The notes below the pieces were generated by a model. The model made no database searches, had not been told where the DNA came from, and saw only the letters and a program-made list of their open reading frames with translations. A DNA stretch of 64,000 bases. Source: Gordionus sp. m RMFG-2023. Lineage: Eukaryota; Nematomorpha; Gordioida; Chordodea; Parachordodidae. Shown piece by piece: positions 1 to 12,049 of this stretch. The translations under genes were made by a program, and so were the position numbers. The stretch spans positions 37,363,561 to 37,427,560 of the forward strand of contig NC_088775.1 of NCBI RefSeq assembly GCF_954871325.1, written 5' to 3'. Positions within the stretch are counted from its first letter, which is position 1, and the number at the start of each line of letters is the position of its first letter.

Positions 1-31
1 GAAATTATTTATTTTTTCTCTTCATGACCTA

Positions 32-1372
32 TCACGCCATGAAAAGCACATATATCTTTCGTGATCCTTCACGCCATATGCAAAACAAATTCTTAGTAAT
101 ACATATAACCTTATTAATTTTTCTCTTTTTTCTAGATCTTCTAAATTGAGATAGTTTTTTCGAACCTTTAGGTCTCATCAGCGTTATTTTACCATATGAC
201 GATGTTATATATTTAGAGATTGGTGTCGATTTATGATTATTTGAACCTACTACAGCTGTAGATTCCTTTATAAATTTTAAAAGGGATACCATATAATGTT
301 TATTTAAATCAGAATCGATATAATAATCTCCGAGTCCAATTACCGCTCGTTCTAATTCTTTTTCATAGTAAAAGACTTGGTCGGATATAATGGTTATTAA
401 TGTATGCAAAGAAACAACCTTTTTTATCATTATCTTTAGGACACTATTCATTGATTCACTGTTGTTATTAGTATAAACTTGTGCTATAAACTTGATCTTT
501 AAAGATATATACACATATTCATAAAGTTTTTTTTCGAAACTTTTAAACATATTCTTAAGAAATTTATCATATTTATTAACTATGCAAATATTTCTAAATT
601 TTAACATTTTTTCTCTAAACATAATGTCATCAGTGGAATGTATTATTCCATTTTCACCAAAAATCATATTACTTATATATTCTCTTAATCTCATAGGGAC
701 CCCTTGGCTATTTTTCAAAGAGATTGACAAATTTCTCCTCATGTGAAGAGTACATAATAAATGTGTGGAAGTATTAAAATTTTTACGTAAAGCCAATACC
801 ATGGCAAATTCTTCGACCGATCCGAAAATAATATTATCCACATTAATTTGATGCTTTTTAAAAATACCTTGTAGCTCAGAAAAAAATATATTATATGTCC
901 GGTAGTCTGAATTACCGTGCAAAAATATTGGACCGAAAAATAATGGATGTACTTTATCTTTTAAACCTGTTTTACAAAGAGCTACATGCTTGAACACAGT
1001 AGGCGTTACAAAAAGTTCGCTTAAATTGTAGGTTTTATCAACGCTAAGAATACTTCGTTGCTTACCCGTACAACAAAATTTAATATTTTCAAGCATTAAA
1101 GGAGTATAAAGCACTATAGTTATAACTTTATCAGGTCGTATACATATATTTTTGACTATCGGATAATCTTTTATATTGTTTAAAATTAACAAAACCTGAT
1201 CTGCAAAATTCCTACTATAATCGGTATCATTTTTGTGTAATTCGTTAAATTTTAAGTTTAGTATTTGTTTTGTATTTCTAGGCATATTATATATATCTTT
1301 TGAAACTATAAATTCCTTGTATATTTTTCTATTAGGTTTATCTATAACATCTTTTTTATTTTCTTTATAACG
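32..1372 (-). pseudogene. MULE transposase, catalytic region
   Basis: The frame is open from 1372 to the stop at 32 and includes a 417-residue stretch after the methionine at 1285. That methionine is probably internal, because related coding sequence (an IRTPPSVIKKIKK segment) continues upstream in another frame above about 1345. The MULE signature is visible: the first acidic residue in SVDKTYNL at about residue 81; then FFGPIFLHGNSDYRTY; a second region FGSVEEFAMVLALR followed by LLCTLHMRRN, with the C-x2-H pair usual for MULEs; and the late acidic residue in YTNNNSESMNS at about residue 272. The C-terminus is basic. The protein would cut and move the element. The catalytic part is open, but the upstream breaks make a functional full-length product unlikely. 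Confidence 0.75.
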
Positions 1373-1568
1373 CTAGGTGGTGTACGAATATATATAATAT
1401 TATCATATTTCCTATTTCCATGCCTTAGTTTGCCAGGATATATTCCTATATATTTACTAAGAAAGTAGGTTCTATTTTTAAAGAACTTTCATCTTGCTAT
1501 ATCTTCAAATATGATACTTTTTTTCTATATTTTAAATCCTTTTTTAATGTATAACTATATTGACTTAA

Positions 1569-2096
1569 TCAAACTACATTATTCAAATTTGGTTGAAGGT
1601 TTATTGTACATCTATGATTGGAATTATGTATTTTTCTTAGTATATAAAATACTGTATCTATCATTATATATGGACCTTTTCTTTGGTCATTCTCTAAATC
1701 AAAATAACGGTTACTGCCTCCCGTTTTTTTACCTGTCCATGCTCCACAATCATCTGGGAAATAACTTTTTAAACCATCCTTATTCATTTTTAAATTAATA
1801 CTATTGTTTACAATAAAAAAAGTATTATTTTTAGTCCCTTGTGGAATAGTTTCTACAATATTTTCTGGTTTCAACAACATGTTCAATAGTTCTGTGTATG
1901 TGAAACCTTTACAATGATTCTTATTGTATATTACATTATCAGTATATTTATCATCTATGGCATCGTGCTTTATTTTCTTATTAACGTTCATATCTTCAAA
2001 AGACTTATTTAATAATTTATCTTTTTCATGTAAAGATTTAGAAACCGAATATTTCACATCTTCATTTGTAATATCGGATATATTAGCGGAAGTCAT
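1569..2096 (-). pseudogene. N-terminal domain of the MULE protein (DDCGAW module)
   Basis: This 175-residue open stretch starts in a charged, lysine-rich linker and ends in a compact domain: IPQGTKNNTFFIVNNS, then KSYFPDDCGAWTGKKTGG, then a LQPNLNNVV end. From memory of the family, a DDCGAW domain of this kind lies directly before the catalytic part in OTU/MULE proteins of several invertebrates; the function is unknown to me, DNA binding being a guess. A TGA ends the frame at 1569-1571. Beyond it the same frame still reads like the family (LSQYSYTLKKDLKYRKK), so the stop looks like damage rather than a true C-terminus. Confidence 0.5.
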
Positions 2097-2261
2097 TAAA
2101 TCTTTATCTTTTATAGGCGTGGAATGTATTATTCTTTTATGATTCTTAAATCTTGGATACGATGATTCATAATCATACCCATCGTATCCATTCCGATTTA
2201 ATATCCTTTCTATCTGTCAAATCGACTTTATATGGATATTTTGGAACAATATCTATATATT

Positions 2262-3480
2262 TCACAGATTGTTCAAGTGAAATATATGATATATAATCAA
2301 TATATAATCAATATCTAATATATCTATTTTTATAATTTTCAATATATCCTCATCTGAAATATCGGAGTAATCTTCAATCTTGGAATTTAATATTTCTACA
2401 GTATTATCATTTGCTGGTGATGATTTCAAATATTGTGTAATGTTATATGGAATCGATTTATCCACCGTTTTAAACGGCAAATTAAATTCTTCGCTCGAAA
2501 TATATGAACCATCATCAGATAGTGTTGGTGGAGACTTTAGAAAATCATAATAAGTATCATATAAAGATTTATCGCATTCGATATCTAAAATATCTTTATC
2601 ATCATTCTTTATCTTATATGTTTTACACAAAGGTTGCAGATATATTATATGATTACATTGCAATATTCCTAATGAGGTTTTTGTCCATAAAATATTTATA
2701 CCCACTGGTTGCCTTAAAGGTACAGATCTTCCATAAACCTCACGATTATATGGATTATTATCTTTGTTTTCATTGGCAACAATCATTTGGTTTAGATGAT
2801 AGGAACCAATTCCTATCTGTAAAGCTGCGCTTGCAGCATATATATGAGCCATCTCGGCCCTTTAATTGGCGTCAAAATGTCCATTAATAATTGATCATAT
2901 TTAGTGTCCCAAATATTTAAGCCATTGTATTTTTTGCTTAATATATATAGGGAAGAATTTATATCGTATGTTGACTTATATTTTATCATTTCTATGGCAG
3001 TTACGCATCTTATATATAAGTGATAAATTTCATCACCATAAATTGCCAATGAAAGAGCTCTATAGAAGCAGTTTCCATCTCCTATGCAAGACCTAGGTGA
3101 ATATCTTTTAAGTAATTCAGGACGAAAACATTCAAGCAATTTTTTGGAAATTTTATCTACTTTCCCTGCACATTTATTATCTTTTTCACCAGAGGGATGC
3201 TTGTAGTAAATGTTAATTAAAGCTAACTCATTGTTAGCGGTTGATACATCCGGGGAGATTTTTAATCTCATTAATGAATCTTCAATTTTATAACAATACT
3301 TGCAAAAATATGGTGCTTGTAATAAAGCCCAAGTCCTATAAGATTTATCAGGCACATTGATGCATAACTAATGAACCCATGTATCACATGTCTTGCAAAT
3401 ACATGCATCAGAATCGATAATTTTCTTACATTCTTTGCAGAGTAATTTTCTATTTAAATAAAAGAATTGTTTATATTTCA
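2262..3480 (-). pseudogene. PHD finger-OTU cysteine protease module (copy 1)
   Basis: The OTU catalytic Asp and Cys are in IGDGNCFYRALSLAIYGDE (minus strand, near 3090-3040). The partner His is probably in the CNHIIYL segment near 2650. The N-terminal cysteine pairs form a PHD-like finger (CKEC, CICKTC, a His, then FCKYCYK), with an in-frame TAG right after the His at about 3368. The frame changes between 2813 and 2852, where one frame ends after GPRWLIYMLQ and the other resumes at AHIYAASAALQ. The tail is rich in Asp/Glu/Ser. OTU domains hydrolyse ubiquitin-type bonds; why a transposon carries one is not known. The module matches the open copy at 22222-23034 in domain order and in the NNELxxIxIY and NPYxRxxxxR motifs. 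Confidence 0.75.
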
Positions 3481-3493
3481 ATTATTGTAATAT

Positions 3494-3640
3494 TATTTAG
3501 AGATGTAGGCCCGGCTTTAAGCCCAGATCTAGTACGAGTCGGGCCGCATTTAAATTTTTTAAAAAATATATTTTTTTAATATTCTGACCAGGCCTGAAAT
3601 TTTTTTTAGAAAAAATATCTGGACCGTGGTTATATGTATG
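3494..3640. mobile_element. Relic of GC-rich hAT-type short element
   Basis: A decayed copy of the CAGAGACCTGCAGGCCCGG family: it begins TTAGAGATGTAGGCCCGGC and has the family's GGCCTGAAATTTTTTTTAGA-type subrepeats. Full termini and target duplication are not recognisable. It abuts the 5' end of the MULE at left and the GACTC repeat block at right. Confidence 0.45.
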
Positions 3641-3641
3641 C

Positions 3642-5020
3642 TAAGTGTTGTTAATCGACTGAGTATAGTCAACTTAGTCGAAAACTGAGCAAAGTTTTGG
3701 GTCAAAAAAATTGACCCAAACTAACTTGAATTATGAACTCGGGTCATAAACTCAAGTCGAGAGTCGTGATGAGTCGACTAGAGGACGAATAGTTTTATAA
3801 AAAGTCTACTAAAGGACGAATAGTTCAAATTAGTTATTATTAGTTAAAATATTTGTTGCTTTTTACACGTTTTTACTTTAGACTTTTAACTTGAGTCGTG
3901 AATAAATATTATATACTTGAGAATCAAAAAAATGTAAATAAGAATTTATTTGATCAAATAAAATGAGGATTGAGGAATAAGATAATGAAGTATATAATTG
4001 GTATTCACAACTCATGTTGGAAGTCTAAGGTAAAAAATAACTAATTTGAAATTTTCATCCTCTAATCGACTCAAGTTAAACGACTTGAGTTCATATCGTC
4101 CTCTAGTCGACTCAATTATATAATTCTTATTCACGACTCAAGTTAGAAGTCTAAAGTAAAAAAATGTAAAAAACAACAGATATCTTAAATAATAAATTTG
4201 AAATATTCGTCCTCTAGTCGACTCAGGCATATAAATACTTATACACGAGTCACGACTCAAATTAAAAGTCTAAAGAAAAAAAATGTAAAAAACAACAAAT
4301 ATTTTAACTAATAATAACTAATTTGAAATATTCGTCCTCTAGTCAACTCAATTTTATAAAACTATTTATCCTCTAATCGAATCAAGTTTATAAAAATATT
4401 CGTCCTCTAGTCGACTCAATTATATAATCTAAAGTAAAAAATGAACAGAACAAATATCTTAAATAATAATAAATCTGAAATATTCGTCCTCTAGTCGATA
4501 CAAGTTAATAAAATATTCGTTCTCAATCAATTATATAATTCTTATTCACGACTCAAGTTAGAAGTCTAAAGTAAAAAACAACAAATATCTTAATTAATAA
4601 TAATAAATCTGAAATATTCGTCCTCTAGTAGACACAAGTTAATAAAATATTCGTCCTCTATCAATTATATAATTCTTATTAACGACTCAAGTTAGAAGTC
4701 TAAAGTAAAAAAATGTAAAAAACAACAAATATCTTAATTAATAATAAATCTGAAATATTCGTCCTCTAGTCAACTCAAGTTGACGACTAAGTTCATAAAA
4801 TATTCATCCTCTAGTAGACTCAAGTTGACGCAAGTTCATAAAATATTCGTCCTCTAGTGACTTGAGTTCATAACTTAAGTCGACTTTAGTTCATAACTAG
4901 AGTCAACTTGTGTTCACGACTCAAGTTCACGACTCAAGTTCACGACTTAAGTTAGTCGACTATTTCGACTTACGACTAGAGACTCTGAGTCGGAGTCGGA
5001 TGAACTCTCTAATTGTGCTA
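3642..5020. repeat. GACTCAAGTT / GTCCTCTAGTCGAC repeat block with an inverted left end
   Basis: From about 4020 to 4990, imperfect units carry TATTCGTCCTCTAGTCGACT, then a TTATTCACGACTCAAGTT segment and TAGAAGTCTAAAGTAAAAAA. Between 3770 and 3920 the same unit lies in reverse complement (GAGTCGACTAGAGGACGAAT; CTTTAGACTTTTAACTTGAG), so the block can fold on itself. It opens with AAGTGTTGTTAATCGACT and closes with AACTCTCTAATTGTGCTA, which look like degenerate hAT-type ends. A possible duplication, GTATGCTA against TTGTGCTA (6 of 8 matches), is not proof. It has no coding capacity. Confidence 0.6.
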
Positions 5021-5804
5021 CGTAAAAAAACTATATCATAAATGAGAAGGAACATTGATTGTATTTTTTTAATTTCCCCTTTAAATTTTCCAATTTATAT
5101 AATGCTTTACCCTGTTCGAAAAATATTATGTTTCATCTACAAACAAGCTCTCCTAGTTATATTTTCTGTAGATGCGTTAACCTTAAACTTAAAAAGATCG
5201 AATTGTATTGGTATTTTAAAAATCTAATTTATTCCAAAAATATTCATTCTATATGAATTATTTAATTTAGTGTTCTTGAAATTTTATAAAAATTAGGTAA
5301 AAAAAAAATTAAAAATGTTAATTTTTATATTGGAGTAAAAGTCTTTATACGATAACATTTATAAATTTGAATGAATATAAAGTTTATTTTTTTTTTACCC
5401 AGAATTAAATTTGGGCGAATTGGCGACGAATTATATAAAATTTATAAAAACTCATCATATTTTGTATACTTAGCTGCTAATACGTGCTAACCTGTGATCC
5501 CTGTCTTCACAGTTAATAGAGAGCTTGATGAATATATAAATTACGTAGGTTCTTGTTAACTTAATTTTAACATTTTATGCACCAAATTTCATAATAACTG
5601 ATAAAATCTGTTAATATTATTCGGATTATCTCTAGAAAACAATCAATTAATAATTAATTTACCTATATTACATCAAAGTTAAAGCTCTATTAAAAATTTA
5701 AATAACACTATAAATGGCCATGTTTTAAGAGTGGACAATACCATTTAAATTTTTATTTGGTCAAATGTGTAACTATATTAATATTTATTTTTTTATATCG
5801 TAAC
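5021..5804. other. AT-rich spacer without recognisable genes
   Basis: Two overlapping open stretches of 61 and 65 codons near 5042-5256 have no recognisable motif and look like chance. I see nothing else here. Confidence 0.5.
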
Positions 5805-5812
5805 ATATCAAT
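5805..5812. repeat. 8-bp target duplication, left copy
   Basis: ATATCAAT directly precedes the CAGAGACC terminus and is repeated exactly at 7587-7594 after the other terminus, as expected for hAT insertion. Confidence 0.9.
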
Positions 5813-7586
5813 CAGAGACCTACAGGCCCGGCCCTAAACCCGGCCCGGCCCATATCCGTGCCGGGCCTAAGATTGTTAAACCCGGGCCGGGACGGGCCGG
5901 GCCTTAATATTTTTTATAAAAATTTTTACATTATGAGTTAATGGTTATAAGATTATATTATATTATAGTTATGATTAATATAATATTGTGTGATGGTTAA
6001 CACTACCTAACACCCACAGATCGATCTAATTATTAATTTCCTGCAAATTTATTCAAAGTATTAATATATTTTTTTATAATTCATATCTAAATTTTTACAA
6101 CATATTTTACCAAAACAATCAAATAAAGGAATATCTTAAATAAGCCCCAATATTCATGTATTATTAATATATTTTTTTTATAATTCATATCTAAATTTTT
6201 AGAATATATTTTACCAAAATCAAATAAAGGAATATCACTTCTTGAAGTTTGTAATACCTTTCAAAGCGAAAAAGGAGAAATAAAATGGATTTTGCTTAAT
6301 ATAAAGCATTTTTTAATTGAAAAATTTGTTTTACACAAGTATCATTTTATTTCTCTTTTTCTCTGTCCCAAATTCAAGCAATTACGTATGTAGTCAGGGA
6401 CAGATCGCAAGATGACGGAAAACTATATAAAAGATTATATTAAATTACAAGAGGCTCAGGAAGTAAATGAAATACCATCGACCAGTCAAATTACGACTGT
6501 TGTTAAACAAACTGAATCGTTTGATGACAAATGGGGCGATGATAATTCTGGTAATATGTCAATACCCGATGATGAATATTATAATTACATAAATAAAAAA
6601 ATAGATGAAACATTTAAGGTGAATAATTTGTTAGAGTGGTGGGCGGCTCATCAAAGCGAATTTCCCATTTTAGCAAAATTGGCAATTCCTGCTTCAAGTG
6701 CAAGCTGTGAGCGGAATTTTTCCACTACGAGAATTCTTGAAGAAAGAAGAAGTAATCTTCAACCTGAAAAGGTAGATATGCTTCTCTTTCTTCATGATAA
6801 TTTGTGAATTTTTAATATCTTTCTTGAGTATAGGGTTTCGTCAATCATGCTGGTTTTTTACTTTGGAAACTGTCAAATATTTATTGCATTTATTATATTT
6901 ACCTTGAGTCATGAAAGTTTTTAATCCAACATTTTTCATTATTTTTTTTACAATTATAATACAATTATCTTCTTTTGTTAAAAATTTATATTATAAAATA
7001 AATTATATTAATATTGTGCAATTAGATTATATTTTCAAAATACTATTTATTATAAATGCATTTTTTTAAATAGCGATTTATTTTTATTTTATAAATTAAA
7101 TAGTAAATTAAATACAATATATTATTTCTCAAAATATTTTCCATTTTTATAAATTAAATATTAGTTTTATTTTTTTTAAATGTAATATAAAATATAGTAT
7201 ATGCTCAAAATATTATTACCATTTTTATGGATATTAGTTTTATTTTTATAAATGCAATATAAAATATAGTATATGCTCAAAATATTCATTTTTACAAATA
7301 ACAGTTTTATAATTTTTATAAATTCAATATAATATTCTCAAAATATTAGCTTTTTACATGTATTTTTTAAATAATAAGCGATAATACTCGCTGAAAAATA
7401 TGGTAAAATACCTCATAGGTGAATTTTTGTATATACCAGGTCGAAGCCTGAAATTTTTTTTAAAAAAAAAATATCCGGGCAGGGCCGGGCTGTAAAAAAT
7501 TTTTTTAAAAAATATCCGGGCCGGGTCGGGCCTAAAAAATTTAAAACCGGGCCGGGCCGTGCAAATGGTACCTATGCAGGTCTCTG
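5813..7586 (+). mobile_element. hAT transposon (family A), internally deleted
   Basis: The 1774-bp element is flanked by exact 8-bp duplications ATATCAAT. Its terminal inverted repeats are short and imperfect: CAGAGACCTACAGG at left, and CAGAGACCTGCATAGG as the reverse complement of the right end. Both ends carry GC-rich GGCCCGGGC subrepeats, which contrast sharply with the AT-rich interior. Only the C-terminal part of a transposase remains, so this copy could move only with help. The intact duplication suggests a fairly recent insertion. Short elements with the same ends lie inside the family B hAT copies and as relics elsewhere. Confidence 0.9.
6412..6807 (+). pseudogene. hAT transposase, C-terminal dimerisation domain
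   Basis: The 131-residue open stretch ends in a textbook hAT C-terminal domain: NNLLEWWAAHQSEFPILAKL, then IPASSASCERNFST, then RSNLQPEKVDMLLFLHDNL and a stop. This domain mediates dimerisation and forms part of the folded core in hAT transposases. Coding similarity continues upstream (PKFKQLR near 6370-6390) across an in-frame TAG, so the methionine at 6412 is not the original start. The zinc finger and most of the catalytic core are missing. It sits inside the element at 5813-7586 on the plus strand. Confidence 0.85.
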
Positions 7587-7594
7587 ATATCAAT
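7587..7594. repeat. 8-bp target duplication, right copy
   Basis: Exact ATATCAAT match to 5805-5812. Confidence 0.9.
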
Positions 7595-7839
7595 AAAGGA
7601 TAAAGTTATCTAAAATTTTGACCTCATCACCATGTAAAAACATAAAAACAAATATTTAAAAAAAACAATAAAAAGAAAAAAAACTAATGATGAATGCTTT
7701 TCTTAATATGAAAGAATGCATGTTAAAAGAGCTAGAAAGGTGAAGAATAGATTTAATGCCTGCAATGTGAAGAATGTGCTTATACTCAATGTTATTTATA
7801 AAATATAGTTGTTAATTTTATATTGAAATAAGTAAACCT

Positions 7840-8110
7840 AAAAAATGATGAAATATTTAAGATAGGTCTTTTGCTAGTATTTCATATTGCAATATACCAT
7901 ATTTATAATAATAATCTTAAATAAAATATTATGGCCAGTTAACAAATAGTATCTGGCCAGTCAATACATACTATGTTTTGACTGACCAGAAAAACAATTT
8001 TCATAGATTAAGCTTTGATTTAAATTTTATTTTAAAGATTAATAACTTGCCTACATATTGATATAAAATTTGTTTGGTTAAACCCAAAAAAGCAAAAAAT
8101 GATCATATTC
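7840..8110. repeat. Dispersed repeat (copy 1) with TGGCCAG motifs
   Basis: It is paralogous to 39665-39950 in the same orientation. Shared landmarks are ATAGGTCTTTT, ATGGCCAGTTAAC, ACCAGAAAAACAA and GATATAAAATTTGTTTGGTT. No coding potential was seen. The rest of 7595-8506 is AT-rich with nothing recognised. Confidence 0.6.
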
Positions 8111-11100
8111 AAGGCACTTTATCCTTAATTATAATTATTAACAAAAAATTCTAATAAGTTATATAGTGATCATTATTTTATAAATATTACGGTGATAAAT
8201 GATTTTCTGGTATTTAAGAAAATCTATATTATTTATCTTTTATTACCTCTTACTCCGGTTTAAGTTTAATTTTTAAGACTTACCTAATTATAAGTCTTAT
8301 TAAATTATAACATTTTAATGTAAAAAATTATATTATTTACTTTTTTATACGATATTCCATTTGTCTTATTACTTCTGTTAGTTTATCTAAGTATAAAAAA
8401 TAACAATAGAAAACATGAAATTTTACCTTATTATTCCTAAATTTATAAAGAATATTTCCGGTAAAATTTGATATTAAATGTAGGAATTAAAAATGAAATA
8501 ATAGTTAGGTCCGTGAAGTTGGCCGAACGATTGGAAGCACTAACGATGAATCATATGTCATTTTTTAGTGCTTCGTTAGTGCTTGTTAGTGCTTCAATCC
8601 GTATAGAAGCCGAATTTAAGGAAAAAAAGTTATAGGCAAAAATAAAAATTTGTGCCAACTTCACGCTTAAAAGTCGATTGGAAGCACTAACGATGAAACT
8701 TATATCATTCTTTAGTGTTTCGTTAGTAGAGGTTAGTGCTTCAATCCATTTTGTAACCGAATTTATGAATAAAAAGTTATTCACGAAAAAAACAAAAATA
8801 AACAAATAATGGCGACGTGCCAAAACAAAAACTAGAGTAGTGCTTAACATCCGGTTTTTGCCATTATTTAGTGCTTAATTAATATATTTAAATTGCATTA
8901 TTAATTTAGTTAACCGCCATATGGAAAAAAGTTATTAGCTAAATAAAAATTATGACGTCACGATTTAAGTGTAAAGTTGGCCGAACTTTTGGAAGCACTA
9001 ACGATGAAACGTATATCATTCTTTAGTGCTTCGTTAGTAGAGGTTAGTGCTTCAATCAGTTCCGTAGCCGAATTTAGGAATAAAAAGTTATTCACGAAAA
9101 AAACAAAAATAAACAAATAATGGCGACGTGCCATAACAAAAACTATAATAGTACTAAACATCGGGTTTCGCCATTATTTAGTGCTTAATTAGTGTATTTA
9201 AATTCCGTTATTAATTTACTTAACCGCCTTATAAAATAAAAGTTATAAGCTAAATAAAAACTATGACGTCACGATTTAGGCGTGAGAACTTTTGGAAGCA
9301 CTAACGATGAAACTTATATCATTCTTTAGTGCTTCGTTAGTAGAGGTTAGTGCTTTAATCAGTTTTGTAGCCGAATTTAAGAATAAAAAGTTATTAGCAA
9401 AAAAATAAAAATAAGCAAATAATGGCGACCTGCCAAAACAAAAACTATAATAGTACTAAACATCCGGTTTTCGCCATTATTTAGTGCTTAATTAGTGTAT
9501 TTAAATTCCGTACTTAACCGCCTTATAAAAAAAAGTTATAAGCTAAATAAAAACTATGACGTCACGATTTAGGCGTGAAGTTGGCCGAACTTTTGGAAGC
9601 ACTAACGATGAAACTTTTATCATTCTTTAGTGCTTCGTTAGTAGAGGCTAGTGCTTCAATCAGTTCCGTAGCCGAATTTAAGAATAAAAAATTTTTCACG
9701 ATAAAAACAAAAATAAACAAATAATGTCGACGTGCTAAAACAAAAACTATAATAGTACTAAACATCCGGTTTTTGCCATTATTTAGTGCTTATTTCGTAT
9801 ATTTAAATTCCGTAATTTATTTTATTAACCGTCATATGAAAAAATTGTAACACGCAAAAGAAATTTTTAGAGGTCAAATTTCGGCTAGAAAATTATGAAA
9901 GCACTAACGATGAAACATATATCATTCTTTAGTGCTTCGTTAGTAGAGGTTAGTGCTTCAATTAGTTTTGTAGCCGAATTTAAGAATAAAAAGTTATTCG
10001 CGAAAAAATGAAATAATGGCGATGTGCCAAAACAAAAACTAGAGTAGTATTTAACATCCGGTTTTCGCCATTATTTAGAGCTTAATTAATGTATTTAAAT
10101 TCCATTATTAATTTAGTTAACCGCCATATGGAAAAAAAGTTATTAGCTAAATAAAAATTATGATGTCACGATTTAGGCGTGAAGTTGGCCGAACTTTTGG
10201 AAGCACTAACGATGAAACTTATATCATTCTTTAGTGCTTCGTTAGTAGAGGTTAGTGCTTCAATCCATTTTGTAACCGAATTTATGAATAAAAAGTTATT
10301 CACGAAAAAAACAAAAATAAACAAATAATGGCGACGTGCCAAAACAAAAACTAGAGTAGTGCTTAACATCCGGTTTTCGCCATTATTTAGTGCTTAATTA
10401 ATGTATTTAAATTGCATTATTAATTTAGTTAACCGCAATATGGAAAAAAGTTATTAGCTAAATAAAAATTATGACGTCACGATTTAAGCGTAAAGTTGGC
10501 CGAACTTTTGGAAGCACTAACGATGAAACTTATATCATTCTTTAGTGCTTCGTTAGTAGAGGTTAGTGCTTCAATCAGTTCCGTAGCCGAATTTAAGAAT
10601 AAAAAGTTTTTCACGATAAAAACAAAAATAAACAAATAATGGCGACGTGCCAAAACAAAAACTATAGGAGTTCTAAACATCCGGTTTTCGCCATTATTTA
10701 GTGCTTAATTAGTGTATTTAAATTCCGTTATTAATTTTGTTAACCGACATATGAAAAAATTGTAACACGCTAAAGAAATTTTTAGAGGTCAAATTTCAGC
10801 TAGAAAATTATGAAAGCACTAACAATAAAATTTATATCCTTCTAGTGGTTAGTGCTTGAATCATTTTTGTTGCCGAATTTAAGAATAAAATGTTATTTGC
10901 GAAAAACACAAATAATGGCGACGTGCCAAAACAAAACTATAGTAGTACTAAACATCCGGTTTTGCCATTATTTAGTGCTCAATTAGTAAATTTGAATTCC
11001 ATAATTAATTTGGTTAACCGTCTTTATAAAAAATTGTAATACGTTAAAGAAATGTTTAGGAGGTCAAATTTTGGCCAGAAAATTTTGAAAGCACTAACAA

Positions 11101-11604
11101 TGAAATTTATATAATTCTTTAGAGCTTCCTTAGTAGAGGTTAGTGCTTCAATCAATTTAATAGCCTAATTTATAATAAAAAAGTTATTAACAAAATAAAC
11201 AAAAAATCTATCAGCGACAAACATTTTATTTTCAGCATTATTTAGTATTTATTTTGTAAAATTTAAACCCTAATTAGTTTGATTAAAAACCCCAAGTAAT
11301 TAAAAAATGCATTTTGTAACCAACACAAAATATTATATCCACTACTGTCTAAATAGGTCCTTTGAACCCCATTCTTGTGTAATAATTATATAATTTTTAT
11401 TATTTTATTGTAACAACTACATTTTTTCTCCAGCATCTATTATTCTGAGGTGTCATTGAATGATATGGTTAAAAACATTCTCAGAAATTTTTTATTCTTA
11501 ATTCAAATTGTTCTTTTTACATAGTTTTATTTTATTAATTACGCATATATTTTTTTCTATCATAAATTTTAGTTATATTAAGATCACAATATTATAAAGT
11601 ACCC

Positions 11605-11935
11605 GTCGAACTTGCTCAGACCTAATTTTTTTTAAATAAATCGGGTTCGGGCCTAATATTTTTTAAAAATGGGCCGAGTAGGGTTGGGCCTAGAAATTTT
11701 ATTAAATATATCTAAATTTATCAATTATATATTAAATTTTTTTTGTAAAATAAAAATATTTGATTTTATTTATAGAAACTAAACAACATATAACATATGT
11801 CTTTTATTTTGAGTAATTTTAAAAATTATTTGCTATATTTAAATAAATTCGGGGAGGACCGGGCCGGGTCGGTAAATTTTTTTAAAAAATATTCGGACCG
11901 CGCCGGGCTTGAAAAATTAGGCCCGATGCAGATCA
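11605..11935. mobile_element. Relic of GC-rich hAT-type short element
   Basis: The left part has TCGGGTTCGGGCCTAATATT and GGGCCGAGTAGGGTTGGGCC. The right part has GGACCGGGCCGGGTCGG and CCGCGCCGGGCTTG, and it ends GGCCCGATGCAGATCACT, matching the GCAGGTCTCTG end of the family. It lies in the left central part of the outer foldback. The 62-codon open stretch across its right half is a by-product of the repeat. Confidence 0.5.
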
Positions 11936-12040
11936 CTAATACTTATGTAGGAATTCTGAGAGTTACTGATTCGATAAATTACTGACATATTAATCCTTCA
12001 AATTTTCTGACATCTTTCTCGACGCCTAAGAAAATTTTAG

Positions 12041-12049
12041 ACCAAAACA
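12041..12049. repeat. 9-bp target duplication, left copy
   Basis: ACCAAAACA, repeated exactly at 16494-16502 on the other side of the inner foldback element. Confidence 0.85.

Larger units (their letters stand above)
1..3490 (-). mobile_element. MULE-type DNA transposon with PHD, OTU and transposase modules (copy 1, 3' end outside window)
   Basis: Read on the minus strand, this stretch encodes in order a PHD-like zinc finger, an OTU cysteine-protease domain, an acidic linker, a domain with a DDCGAW motif and a MULE transposase. All modules lie on one strand with little spacing, so I infer one gene or a tight set of exons. The copy is damaged: there is a stop in the PHD finger, a frame change inside the OTU module and further breaks before the transposase. 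No terminal inverted repeat or target duplication was found; the 3' end runs off the window. Both this copy and the one at 21.6-23.0 kb end near a pair of CATGGCGNGA-type motifs on the minus strand (here about 22-80). Confidence 0.75.

Noticed and set aside
5042-5256. Two overlapping small open frames
   Set aside because: Hydrophobic composition typical of A/T-rich chance frames, with no motif or neighbouring signal.
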